Origin: JADLHS01 sp964594985
GTDB lineage: Bacteria > Verrucomicrobiota > Verrucomicrobiia > Limisphaerales > JADLHS01
Direction of reading: 5' to 3'
DNA: 64,000 bases
Assembly (NCBI GenBank): GCA_964594985.1
Contig: CAZQNQ010000002.1
Span: 310,001 to 374,000 of the forward strand
Shown: positions 15,103 to 22,844 of the stretch, piece by piece
How positions within the stretch are numbered: the first letter of the stretch is position 1
Layout: every line of letters starts with the position of its first letter
Program-made: the position numbers and the translations under genes
The notes under the pieces: generated by a model
Seen by the model: only the letters and a program-made list of their open reading frames with translations
Told to the model about the DNA's origin: nothing
The model's database searches: none

Positions 15103-16050
15103 TCATCCCCACACCTCCGACTTTCTCAATTGCTTCAGCAACAAATCCTGCAAATCCATATTCGACGGGGCCATGAAGAAGTTGATGCCGCGCTTGGTGG
15201 TGAACTCGCGAAGGCGCTGAATGAAGTTTTGCACGGTCTGCTGATACGCTTTCATGCGATAGCGACCGAACGTGACTTCCTGCAAGCCGCCGCTCTCGGC
15301 ATCCACGAGGCGCAGATCGCCGAAGGTGGTGGGCGCGAGTTCTTCGGGAGCGAGAATCTGGACGACATTTACCTGAAAGCCGCGACCGACGAGCGCGGTC
15401 AGTCCGGCTTCGTAACCGGCGGGATCAAGAAAGTCGCTCAACACGATGGCGAGGCCGGTGTGACGGGCTTCCAATGCGCCGCGCCGCAATGCCTCGTTCA
15501 AGTCCGCGCCGCCGGCAGCGGTGAGGGCGTTGAGGTTGGCGAAGAACTGCATCGAGGATTTTTTGCCGCGCACGGAACGCAACGCGCCTTCGACGGCGGA
15601 TTGTTGGGCGTTGGATGTTGGGCGTTGGATGTCGGATGTTTCGGTTTTCGTCTCATTCCGCACCTGTGCATTGGGAAACGGAATCACACTCACGCGATCA
15701 AACCCGCACAGCGCCACGTAGCCGATGGCGGCGGCGACCTGGCGGGCGAAGTCGAATTTGCGCGGTTCGCCGAAGGTCATGGACTCGCTGGCATCGAGGA
15801 AAATGCGCACCGGCAACTCGCGTTCCTCCTCGTAGAGCTTGAGGAAAAGTTTGTCGAGGCGACCGAAGAGATTCCAGTCGAGGTAGCGGAAATCGTCGCC
15901 GGGGACATAGCTGCGGTGGTCGGCGAACTCGACGGACTGTCCGCGCGCGCGACTGCGGCGCTCGCCCTTGGCGCTGCTCTTGGCGCGGCGAGCCGCGAGC
16001 AATTGGAATTGCTCCAGGCGGCGGAGAAGTTCGGGGGTGAGCAAAGACAT
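15103..16050 (-). CDS. DUF58 domain protein
   Basis: This 315-aa protein has the DUF58 signature: an N-terminal helix (LLRRLEQFQLLAARRA), a conserved block SVEFADHRSYVPGDDFRYLDW, and a degenerate VWA-like fold with PVRIFLDASESM (DxSxS) and GLAIVLSDFLDP. DUF58 proteins are encoded beside MoxR ATPases and VWA membrane proteins, and this one lies between moxR (upstream) and the BatA-type gene (downstream) on the same strand. Residues ~134-153 (ETSDIQRPTSNAQQSA) derive from a minisatellite at 15601-15640 inserted in frame in a surface-loop position between NAQVRNE and FFANLNAL. The spacing to moxR is about 2.3 kb because an accessory insertion separates them. Confidence 0.88.
   Translation of the reverse strand: MSLLTPELLRRLEQFQLLAARRAKSSAKGERRSRARGQSVEFADHRSYVPGDDFRYLDWNLFGRLDKLFLKLYEEERELPVRIFLDASESMTFGEPRKFDFARQVAAAIGYVALCGFDRVSVIPFPNAQVRNETKTETSDIQRPTSNAQQSAVEGALRSVRGKKSSMQFFANLNALTAAGGADLNEALRRGALEARHTGLAIVLSDFLDPAGYEAGLTALVGRGFQVNVVQILAPEELAPTTFGDLRLVDAESGGLQEVTFGRYRMKAYQQTVQNFIQRLREFTTKRGINFFMAPSNMDLQDLLLKQLRKSEVWG
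15601..15640 (-). repeat. TTGGATGTT minisatellite inside the DUF58 gene
   Basis: Tandem GGGCGTTGGATGTT units (15604-15640). The same units occur at 8385-8420 inside the NHL gene and at 16377-16473 between genes, in both orientations. Confidence 0.85.
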
Positions 16051-16735
16051 GGGAGATTACGGCAAAGGAATTTTCGTCAGAGGAATGATTGTCAGGGGAA
16101 TGGGAAGACAACATTCCTTCGGCTGGGATTTCATTCCTCTGACAATCATTCCCCTGACGAACTTCAGGCCAAGTTTAGGGTGACGCTCGCCCTCACCCTG
16201 GCCCTCTCCCCCGGGGAGAGGGGAAAGCGAGCGGGCGCGCTGGGATGATTCTGGAGTCGAATTGCCTGTCGCCGCTGGTGGGTGGTTCACGGGAGAAAAC
16301 TGCCGCAGGACGGACGGCTGGCGCTGGCTCAACCCGTGGCGCAGGATTCTCCCTCTCTTGGGGGAGCAGCGGGGAAACATCCAACATTCAACGTCCAACA
16401 TCCAACATCCAGAGTTCACGCGCGGGAGGCGTTGGGCGTTGGATGTTCGATGTTCGATGTTGGATGTTCGATGTTTTTTTGAAATGGAAATTTGTGTGCC
16501 GCTCGCCCTCACCCTGGCCCTCTCCCCCGGGGAGAGGGAAGAGCGTTTGGGCGGGTGCGGTGATTCGGGTGGCGCGCTGACGGTCACCGGGTTCTGGCAG
16601 TTCGACCAGAACGGAGCACGAACAAGCTGAATTCGTGATGGCGCAGAGAGACGGCGAATAATTCTCCCTCTCCTGGGGGAGAGGGCCGGGGTGAGGGCGG
16701 GCGTGGCGACAAATCTTTTATGAGCCATACGCAAT
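16051..16735. repeat. Repeat-filled intergenic region
   Basis: No gene is recognised. Contents in order: an almost perfect inverted pair GTCAGAGGAATGATTGTCAG / CTGACAATCATTCCCCTGAC (16076-16158); REP-like palindromes at 16183-16223 and 16501-16538 (minus orientation) and 16665-16703 (plus orientation); and an inverted minisatellite of AACATCCAA and TTGGATGTT units at 16377-16473. The 16501/16665 pair faces outward like a REPIN with a ~125-bp centre. Confidence 0.85.
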
Positions 16736-17458
16736 TCAAGGGGAGAATATCAGGCGTGGCGCTGTGCGGAGGTAGGTTTGGAGGTCTACTTGATGCTCAA
16801 TAAGACGGTTGGCAATTTCCGCTCGTCCACCGCCGCGAAACAACGGCGGTCTCAGTCCATCCTCATCTAACAAACCGGAAAGGCCTATAAGCCTCCGTTT
16901 CACATATTCAAAGGTTATCATCCACTCGCCCTCGCCTAACTGAACGGCGAAATCGATGACGATCACAAGCTTCAGTCGACCACATAATTGAAGCACAGAG
17001 TTTAGGTGCTCAGTGCTTTGTTCCCTTACTATTTTTGCAAGCGCTTCAGCTCCGCCTGTGTTTCTCAATATCGCACCAAATTCTGTGGGGAAGGGATGCA
17101 CATCTATGTGTGCCGCGTTTGTCGTGTAGGAGCAACCAATGGCCATCAGCGCTCTTTCACATTCGTCAAAAAATTTGTGGTGTGGGGTTTGCGAATGGAA
17201 GTAGCACAGTAGCCGGTTTGCCAAGCCCAAAGATGTCAGAGCAGTAGTCCCATCATTTATCGGCCATCGTCGTTCTTCGGAAAACTCTGTGTGCGCTGGG
17301 TTGAGTGCAAGTGTTACTACTTCTGCCCTTCGAATATCTCCAAAGAAGGAAGCTGGATACAATCTGTCGTTTTGCGGAAATAGTGTCGGGTGATCTCGAC
17401 GCAAGCTGCGAAATGTTGCCATTTCTTTTTCAACCAGTGTCGCTATTGGATTCGGCAT
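16736..17458 (-). CDS. Unknown accessory protein
   Basis: I chose ATG at 17458 (MPNPIATLVEKEM), preceded by AAAGGAAC; a longer frame to 17494 exists. The 240-aa product begins with helices and contains SFFGDIRRAEVVTLALNP followed by AHTEFSEERRWP, then GCSYTTNAAHIDVHPFPTEF and LKLVIVIDFAV. The NP-x3-EF-like motif after a beta strand faintly resembles uracil-DNA-glycosylase-type folds, but I do not claim that function. Codon use is visibly AT-richer than all neighbours, which suggests acquisition. It sits between DUF58 and the toxin-antitoxin pair, inside the region that splits the moxR set. Confidence 0.6.
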   Translation of the reverse strand: MPNPIATLVEKEMATFRSLRRDHPTLFPQNDRLYPASFFGDIRRAEVVTLALNPAHTEFSEERRWPINDGTTALTSLGLANRLLCYFHSQTPHHKFFDECERALMAIGCSYTTNAAHIDVHPFPTEFGAILRNTGGAEALAKIVREQSTEHLNSVLQLCGRLKLVIVIDFAVQLGEGEWMITFEYVKRRLIGLSGLLDEDGLRPPLFRGGGRAEIANRLIEHQVDLQTYLRTAPRLIFSP

Positions 17459-17501
17459 CAGAGTTGTTCCTTTTCTGCTGAATTGCTTCAGCACCTTTGC
17501 G

Positions 17502-17620
17502 TTAAACCCCGACCGCCTCTGCGCTCACAGGCACGTCGCGCAGGATCTGAGCGATGATGTGGTCGGTGGTGATGCCTTCGGCTTCGGCTTCGAAATTCGG
17601 GATGAGGCGGTGGCGCACGG
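17502..17620 (-). pseudogene. Duplicated 3' end of moxR
   Basis: Positions 17521-17617 match 18354-18450 (the real moxR 3' end) over 97 bases with about 7 differences, coding RHRLIPNFEAEAEG and TTDHIIAQILRDVPVSAEAV before a stop. The fragment has no start and directly abuts the antitoxin stop codon (17626). It is either the displaced original end of moxR after insertion, or a passenger brought by the inserted module. Confidence 0.85.
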
Positions 17621-17625
17621 TGGTT

Positions 17626-17838
17626 TCAGGGTTTGGGTTTGTCGCGCAGCGCCATTGGCTCGGTTTCCGCAGGTTGTGGAATCGGCCGGTCCAGTTTGTG
17701 GAAGCGCTCGATCTGGTCGCGATACTTTTCCTGCTCGACTTCGAGGTACGCAAAATACTTGTCCAGATCGTGGCCAAACTCAGCCGAAATCTCATGGCGC
17801 ACTTGTCTCAATTCTTCGATGGCAATGTCGGGTTTCAT
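17626..17838 (-). CDS. Putative antitoxin of PIN toxin
   Basis: This 70-aa acidic-helical protein begins MKPDIAIEELRQVRHEIS and continues AEFGHDLDKYFAYLEVEQ. Short proteins with this I-x-E-I/L-R-x-x-R-x-E-I start are commonly encoded next to PIN toxins and act as their partner. ATG at 17838 lies one base after the toxin stop; a TTG at 17847 would overlap it. The toxin is upstream of the antitoxin here, the reverse of the commonest order but seen in several PIN pairs. The C-terminal Pro-rich tail RPIPQPAETEP may be the toxin-binding segment. No DNA-binding fold is obvious. Confidence 0.65.
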   Translation of the reverse strand: MKPDIAIEELRQVRHEISAEFGHDLDKYFAYLEVEQEKYRDQIERFHKLDRPIPQPAETEPMALRDKPKP

Positions 17839-17839
17839 A

Positions 17840-18316
17840 TCAGTCAATTCCTACCTCCAGCAATTCCATGGGTGTGACCATGGCGGGCGTCCGGAGGTTC
17901 AGATCATTGTTCACACGCCGAATGTGATCCGTCTTGCTGGCGTTGGCAAGGTGACGACAGTTCCAGGTAGCGAGGAATTCGCATTTGTGGAAACTGGCGG
18001 CGGCGAGGTGGAGCGCGTCACCCAAAGGATCGCGGGGCATGACGAACTGTTTCACGTAAATCGCCGCAATCTGTTTGATCTCGGGCAGCAAATCCACAGC
18101 GGGCAGGCTGCGGGCAAGTTGAAAGGCGCGGTCTTTCTGCGGTTTGTTCCCACGACCCAGTTCAACGAGAACCACCGGGCTGGTTACGAAAAGATATTTC
18201 TGCCGACACGCCTCCCAAAATTCCACCGTCCAGTTCCGTCGCGCGACAATGTTCGGTTGTTCCCGCTCGTCGTAGTAGAAACTGAAGATTGAGGTTTCGA
18301 GATAAACGGTTTTCAT
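17840..18316 (-). CDS. PIN-domain toxin (ribonuclease)
   Basis: This 158-aa protein starts MKTVYLETSIFSFYYDE, with the first conserved acid replaced by E (the pattern VYLETS is typical of one PIN subgroup). Further acids appear in VVLVELGRG, PRDPLGDALHLAAA and a C-terminal CEFLATWNCRHLANA, matching the PIN active-site order. PIN toxins cleave tRNA or mRNA and are inhibited by the adjacent antitoxin (17626-17838). The pair is inserted between moxR and a duplicated moxR tail, and reads in the same direction as moxR, starting 18 bases after its stop. Confidence 0.85.
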   Translation of the reverse strand: MKTVYLETSIFSFYYDEREQPNIVARRNWTVEFWEACRQKYLFVTSPVVLVELGRGNKPQKDRAFQLARSLPAVDLLPEIKQIAAIYVKQFVMPRDPLGDALHLAAASFHKCEFLATWNCRHLANASKTDHIRRVNNDLNLRTPAMVTPMELLEVGID

Positions 18317-18334
18317 TTGAGCGGCCGGGTTGCG

Positions 18335-19336
18335 CTATGCGTTCACTGCTTCCGCGCTCACCGGCACGTCGCGCAAAATCTGTTCGATGATGTGGTCGGT
18401 GGTGATGCCTTCGGCTTCGGCTTCGAAGTTGGGGATGAGGCGGTGGCGCAACGCGGGCAGCGCGGCGGATTGGATGTCCTCGAAGCTGACGTTGAAGCGG
18501 CCTTGCGCCAGCGCGCGGACTTTGCCGGCAAGGATGAGCGTTTGCGCGCCGCGCGGGCTGCTGCCGAAACGCAGATACTGGTTCGCGATCGGCGCGGCGG
18601 TGTCGGTCTTGGGATGCGTGGCGAGCACGAGGCGCACGGCGTAATCCTTCACATGTGACGCGACGGGGACTTCGCGCACGAGTTTCATGAGTTCACTAAG
18701 GGCTTCGCGGGTCAAAACTTTGTTCACCTCGGTTTTTGTGCCGGTGGTGGTGCGGTTGATGACTTCGTTCAATTCATCCGCGCTCGGGTAGCCGACGATA
18801 ATTTTGAAGAAGAAACGATCCAGTTGCGCTTCGGGCAGCGGATAGGTGCCTTCCTGGTCAATCGGGTTTTGCGTGGCCATGACGAAGAAGGGTTCGCCGA
18901 GTTTGCGGAGTTCGCCGCCGGCGGTGACCTGTTTTTCCTGCATGGCTTCGAGCATGGCGGACTGGGTCTTGGGCGTGGCGCGATTGATTTCGTCGGCGAG
19001 GACGAGGTGCGCGAAGATGGGGCCGCGTTGGAACTGGAATTCGCGCCGGCCCGCGTCGGTTTCCATGACGAGGTTCGTGCCGAGGATGTCGGCGGGCATG
19101 AGGTCGGGCGTGAACTGGATGCGATTGAACGGCATGTCGAGCACTTCGCCGAGCGTGCGGATGAGCAGCGTTTTGCCGAGGCCGGGCACGCCTTCGAGCA
19201 ACACGTGGCCGCCGCCGAACAGCGCGATAAGGGTGTTCTCGACGATGGCGGTGTGGCCGACGATGACTTTGCCGATCTCGGCCTGGAGCGCGGCGTAGGT
19301 GTCGCGGAAGGATTGGATTTGGGATTCGGTGCTCAT
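18335..19336 (-). CDS. MoxR-family AAA+ ATPase
   Basis: This 333-aa ATPase has Walker A GVPGLGKT, Walker B LVLADEINRA, a sensor MATQNPIDQEGTYPLPEAQL and the C-terminal AAA lid (FGSSPRGAQTLILAGK). MoxR proteins act with VWA proteins as chaperones that activate or insert metal cofactors in envelope enzymes. ATG at 19336 gives MSTESQIQSFRDTY; the open extension to 19375 is read from the dispersed ACCACGGATG repeat and should not be annotated. The gene order coiled-coil protein, moxR, DUF58, VWA is the conserved set. The last ~97 bases are duplicated at 17521-17617. Confidence 0.93.
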   Translation of the reverse strand: MSTESQIQSFRDTYAALQAEIGKVIVGHTAIVENTLIALFGGGHVLLEGVPGLGKTLLIRTLGEVLDMPFNRIQFTPDLMPADILGTNLVMETDAGRREFQFQRGPIFAHLVLADEINRATPKTQSAMLEAMQEKQVTAGGELRKLGEPFFVMATQNPIDQEGTYPLPEAQLDRFFFKIIVGYPSADELNEVINRTTTGTKTEVNKVLTREALSELMKLVREVPVASHVKDYAVRLVLATHPKTDTAAPIANQYLRFGSSPRGAQTLILAGKVRALAQGRFNVSFEDIQSAALPALRHRLIPNFEAEAEGITTDHIIEQILRDVPVSAEAVNA

Positions 19337-19352
19337 GTGCTTTTTGTTTTCA

Positions 19353-19516
19353 ACCACGGATGGACACTGATGCACACGGATTAAAGCAGGGAAAAACTTT
19401 GACGCGAATTGCGCGAATTGTCGCGAATGAACCCGTCCCGATTCAATTCGTGGTAATTCGTGTAATTCGCGTCAGCCCATCCCTTCATCCGTGTTTATCC
19501 GTGTCCATCCGTGGTT
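19353..19516. repeat. Dispersed inverted repeat, ACCACGGATGGACAC family, copy 2
   Basis: Ends ACCACGGATGGACACTGATG and TCCATCCGTGGT are inverted, with inner GACGCGAATT and AATTCGCGTC arms. Homologous to 4388-4544 with the same nested structure. It contributes the false N-terminal extension of MoxR and overlaps its upstream region, so it may lie in the 5' leader. Confidence 0.85.
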
Positions 19517-19519
19517 AAG

Positions 19520-21457
19520 TTATTTTTTCAAATCATCAAAGTAGTCTTTCACCGCGCCTTGATAGGCGCGCGGGACTTTGTCCTGACTCAGGGCGCTTTG
19601 GGCGTCGGCTTGCGCGGTGGCGGTGGCCTCTTCGTAGGCGACCTTGCTCGTGCCTTTGATGCTGACGCCTTTCAGGGTGATGCTGGGCATCGGGCCACCG
19701 GGCGAAAACTGACCTTTGACTTTCGTGGGCGAAAGGCGGTCGGTCAGGTCGGATTGCTCGCGCTCGGTAAGACCTTTGCCAAATTGGTCGCGGTTGTTCA
19801 GCGCGGAACGATCCACGTAGGGCGTGCCTTCGCCGTAATTTTCCTGCCATTCGCCGCCTTCGTTTCCCCACGTGCCGACGCCCATGCCGGGATTGCCGCC
19901 GTTACCCTTGCCCGGCATTTTGCATTGGCCCCAGCCTTTGCACTGGCCGATGCACATGGAGGCTTGTTCCAGATTTTCGAGCGCGGCCATCATCGCGGCG
20001 GCGTCGTTCATCTGCTGCATGAGGTCTTTCAATTCCTTGGCGGCGTCGGCGAGAGATTGGGAGGCGCTGGGTTTGTCGCCGCTCTTCATCTGCTGGGCGG
20101 CTTGTTTTAACAAGTCCTCGACCTTGCCGTATTCCTTGGATTCAGGGAGCGCTTTGGAAACTTCATCGAGAACTTTGCTCATCTCCTCGGGGCTGAGGTT
20201 GGCGGCTTTCAACTTCTCGGCGAGTTTTTCGAGCGTGTCGGCGGCGGCTTCGGCCTGGCCGTTCTTGAGTTGTTCCGCGAGGTCTTTGCCAAGCTTTTCA
20301 GCCTGCGCCTGCATGGCGTCGAGTTTCTGTTTCATGTCGCGCAGCTTGTCGAGGTCTTGGAGCGCAGCCTCGATCTCTTTCATGAAACGATCCGTGTTGG
20401 CCGAGGCGAGGGCGGCGATGGCTTCGTCAATCTGCGGCAAATCCACGCCCGCCTGCGACGCTTGTTGGGAGAGGGAGGAAAGCGCCGCGGAAAGTTTTTG
20501 CGAGGCATCGGCGGCTTCCTGGCCGGATTTGCTGGCGAGGGCTTTGGCGGCTTCCTGGACTTTCTCCATCTCTTTCTGCAACTGATCAAGGGCTTCGGGA
20601 TTCTTGGCCTTGGACTCGAGTTGCTTTTGCATCGCGTCCATCTGCTTCTGGAGACCGGCGGCGGTTTCGGCGTTGCGACCGCTCGGGCTGCGGGCGGCTT
20701 GCTCCATTTTTTTGAGCGCGGGGTCTTTGGAAATTTGCTTCAGTTCGTCTTTGAGCTTCTCGCTGGCGCTGGCGAGGTCTTTCAACGCTTCGCTGCGGGT
20801 GAGGGACATTTTTTCGAGGCGCTCACCGAGTTCAGTAACGGCTTCGAGGGATTTCTGGGTTTGTTCGAGGGCGGGCGGGCGTTGGGCGAGTTCGCGCCTG
20901 GTCAATTCGGCGACTTGCTTGCCGACTTCTTTGATGACCTTCTCGTCCTCCTTCTTTTGCACGTGCGCTTTGCTGCGGTATTCGGGAACGAAGCCAAGTC
21001 CGGCGGCGAACACCAAGACCACGGCGGCCCAGCGGGCGGCTTTGGTCAGCGAGAAAGGGACGAGTTTCTTGGGCTCGATTTCCTGCGCGTGGCTGGCGGC
21101 GTCGTGCAGGACGAGATCGCGCCAGGTGCCGGGCGGTTGGGTCTCGGCGACTTCGAGCGCGGTGCTCATGCGTTCGCGGAGATTTTGCTTCACGTCCACC
21201 CAACGGGCGGTATCAGGGAGGGAAGGTTTGCGCCAGAAGCCGACGAGGAAACCTGTAATTGGGAAAATCAGAGCGGCAATTCCGGTCCCAAGCAGGATTT
21301 GATCGGGGATGGGGGCCAGCTTGAAGACGCCAAGCATGACCAGCCAGAGCAGCGCGCCGCCGAGCAGTCCGGCAAACAGACCGCGTAAGCCGCGGGCCAG
21401 CCGCCGGCGTTGGGCGGCGCGGCCGAGCGCTTCCTGGATGATTTGAAACTCGCTCAT
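19520..21457 (-). CDS. Membrane-anchored coiled-coil protein of the moxR set
   Basis: This 645-aa protein has N-terminal membrane spans (LFAGLLGGALLWLVMLGVF; LLGTGIAALIFPITGFLVG; ARWAAVVLVFAAGLGFV), then a long Glu/Lys/Gln/Ala-rich coiled coil from ~170 to ~480 (for example EKMEQAARSPSG, QKQMDAMQKQLESK). A Gly-rich segment with CIGQCKGWGQCKMPG follows, then a compact C-terminal domain ending VPRAYQGAVKDYFDDLKK. DUF4175-like membrane proteins of this kind precede moxR in many Verrucomicrobiota and Planctomycetota. The stop is just upstream of the repeat before moxR, so co-transcription is likely. Possible role: periplasmic scaffold for the VWA proteins. The two cysteine pairs may bind metal or form disulphides. 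Confidence 0.75.
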   Translation of the reverse strand: MSEFQIIQEALGRAAQRRRLARGLRGLFAGLLGGALLWLVMLGVFKLAPIPDQILLGTGIAALIFPITGFLVGFWRKPSLPDTARWVDVKQNLRERMSTALEVAETQPPGTWRDLVLHDAASHAQEIEPKKLVPFSLTKAARWAAVVLVFAAGLGFVPEYRSKAHVQKKEDEKVIKEVGKQVAELTRRELAQRPPALEQTQKSLEAVTELGERLEKMSLTRSEALKDLASASEKLKDELKQISKDPALKKMEQAARSPSGRNAETAAGLQKQMDAMQKQLESKAKNPEALDQLQKEMEKVQEAAKALASKSGQEAADASQKLSAALSSLSQQASQAGVDLPQIDEAIAALASANTDRFMKEIEAALQDLDKLRDMKQKLDAMQAQAEKLGKDLAEQLKNGQAEAAADTLEKLAEKLKAANLSPEEMSKVLDEVSKALPESKEYGKVEDLLKQAAQQMKSGDKPSASQSLADAAKELKDLMQQMNDAAAMMAALENLEQASMCIGQCKGWGQCKMPGKGNGGNPGMGVGTWGNEGGEWQENYGEGTPYVDRSALNNRDQFGKGLTEREQSDLTDRLSPTKVKGQFSPGGPMPSITLKGVSIKGTSKVAYEEATATAQADAQSALSQDKVPRAYQGAVKDYFDDLKK

Positions 21458-21927
21458 TGCTGGTCAAAAGGTTGAACCGGCGACCCGGGGTTGGCGAGTG
21501 AATTTCGTCGGGTATTTCGCGGTGATTTTTTGGGGTGTTGGCATGGGCTGGCGCTGCTCATTTTGATTAGACCGCAAGGCACATGATTTGTTCTGCCGTA
21601 GTTTGACCGGGCTGTTTAGGTCGTGACAGTTGGACAAGCGAAAACAAGGGGGACAATGCCCGTAACGCCGGGTTGCCACATGAACATGTCTGGGTCCGAA
21701 GTTGATAAAAAAGGGCTGCGGGCGTTAGCTCTCTTTGTTCACAAGAGAAGAAAAAAGAGTATGGATGCTTGGTCTTTTTGTGCGGCATGGGGAATGCGAG
21801 ATGGTCAGTGAATCGGGCTGGCAACAAAACCAAATGGGTGGAGAGGGGGAGGCATACAAGTCGAGCGAGGGTTGCCTTCGCGCGCTTCGTACGTCGTAGT
21901 ATTTGAAGTCAACCGTTGATAAACCAA
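21458..21927. other. Intergenic region without recognised gene
   Basis: About 470 bases between divergent genes. The plus-strand frame 21623-21811 lacks a convincing ribosome binding site and family match. It presumably holds the promoters of the coiled-coil/moxR set (minus) and the pseudopilin gene (plus). Confidence 0.5.
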
Positions 21928-22770
21928 ATGGTAAGTTTTAAGAAAAGCGGCCCCGCAGAGAAAATCAAAGTCAAAGGCGCGTTTACGCTCATTGAATTGT
22001 TGGTGGTGATTGCAATCATCGCGATTCTGGCATCAATGCTATTGCCGGTTTTGGGGAAAGCGAAAGTGAAGGCCCAAGGCATCCGGTGTGTGAGTAATTT
22101 GAAACAACTGCAACTGGGCTGGTTCATGTATGCGGAAGATAACAACAGTTCGGTGGTGACCAATGCCGGGGCCTTCGATATCAAGTTGTCCAGTTGGGTG
22201 ACGGGCTGGCTGACTTGGGGCGGGGGCAATCCCGTCGGCGCCAACACCAACGAACAGTACCTACTGGATGCCGCAATGGGACCTTACATGGCCCGTACTT
22301 TGGGCGTCTATAAATGCCCCGCCGATACCATTCCGAGCCTGTTGGGGCCACGCCTGCGTAGCGTTTCCATGAACGGGTTCGTAGGCGATTACCCGGAAGT
22401 CGGTTATCCGAATGGGTTTGTGTACTCCCAATATGGCGGCAATTTGTATCGGAACTACCGGAAAACTTCCGATATGGCGCAGCCCGGTCCCGCGATGACC
22501 TGGGTTTTCATTGACGAGTGCCCGGACAGCATCAATGACGGTATGTTTGGCGTTTATATGACCACAACGACATGGGATGATGTCCCGGCGTCCACCCACA
22601 ACGGCGCGGGCGGATTATCTTTTGCCGATGGGCACGCGGAAATCCGCAAATGGGTGGATGCCAACACCAAACGGCCAGTGGCAAAGGCAACTCTCTGCCC
22701 GGCTTCTAATACGTCTTTGTCGCCCAACGATTTGGCTTGGCTGAAAGCCCGCACTGCGGCGCGTAAATAG
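21928..22770 (+). CDS. DUF1559-like pseudopilin, copy 1
   Basis: ATG at 21928 (MVSFKKSGPAEKIK) gives 280 aa; a TTG at 21916 is also possible. The prepilin cleavage motif is KGAFTLIELLVVIAII with E at position +5, followed by the alpha-helical pilin stem LASMLLPVLGKAKVKAQGIRCVSNLKQL. The C-terminal part ends with the typical FADGHAEIRKWVD block of H-X9-DG-like pseudopilins. Such proteins are very numerous in Verrucomicrobiota and Planctomycetota and are probably processed by a prepilin peptidase; no secretion machinery is encoded here. It lies 74 bases before the large secreted protein gene and may assist its export. Confidence 0.9.
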   Translation: MVSFKKSGPAEKIKVKGAFTLIELLVVIAIIAILASMLLPVLGKAKVKAQGIRCVSNLKQLQLGWFMYAEDNNSSVVTNAGAFDIKLSSWVTGWLTWGGGNPVGANTNEQYLLDAAMGPYMARTLGVYKCPADTIPSLLGPRLRSVSMNGFVGDYPEVGYPNGFVYSQYGGNLYRNYRKTSDMAQPGPAMTWVFIDECPDSINDGMFGVYMTTTTWDDVPASTHNGAGGLSFADGHAEIRKWVDANTKRPVAKATLCPASNTSLSPNDLAWLKARTAARK

Positions 22771-22844
22771 CCGGCCCCGGGTCGGCGCAACCATTTTGAA
22801 TTCACTATTCGTAAACCACATCACTCAGTCAGGAGAAAAAAAGC

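Noticed and set aside
14306..15112. Minus-strand frame over the second DUF559 gene
   Set aside because: Antisense of DUF559 plus read-through of both palindromes (TLTLTLSPRRGG).
16377..16473. Tandem TTGGATGTT arrays considered as a CRISPR array
   Set aside because: Units are 8-14 bases with no unique spacers and occur in both orientations; a minisatellite, and no cas gene nearby.
20270..21388. Plus-strand frame opposite the coiled-coil protein
   Set aside because: Gly/Phe-rich shadow of the Lys/Glu-rich coiled-coil codons.
21567..21833. Minus-strand frame in the gap before the first pseudopilin
   Set aside because: No family and no good ribosome binding site; lies in a probable promoter region.
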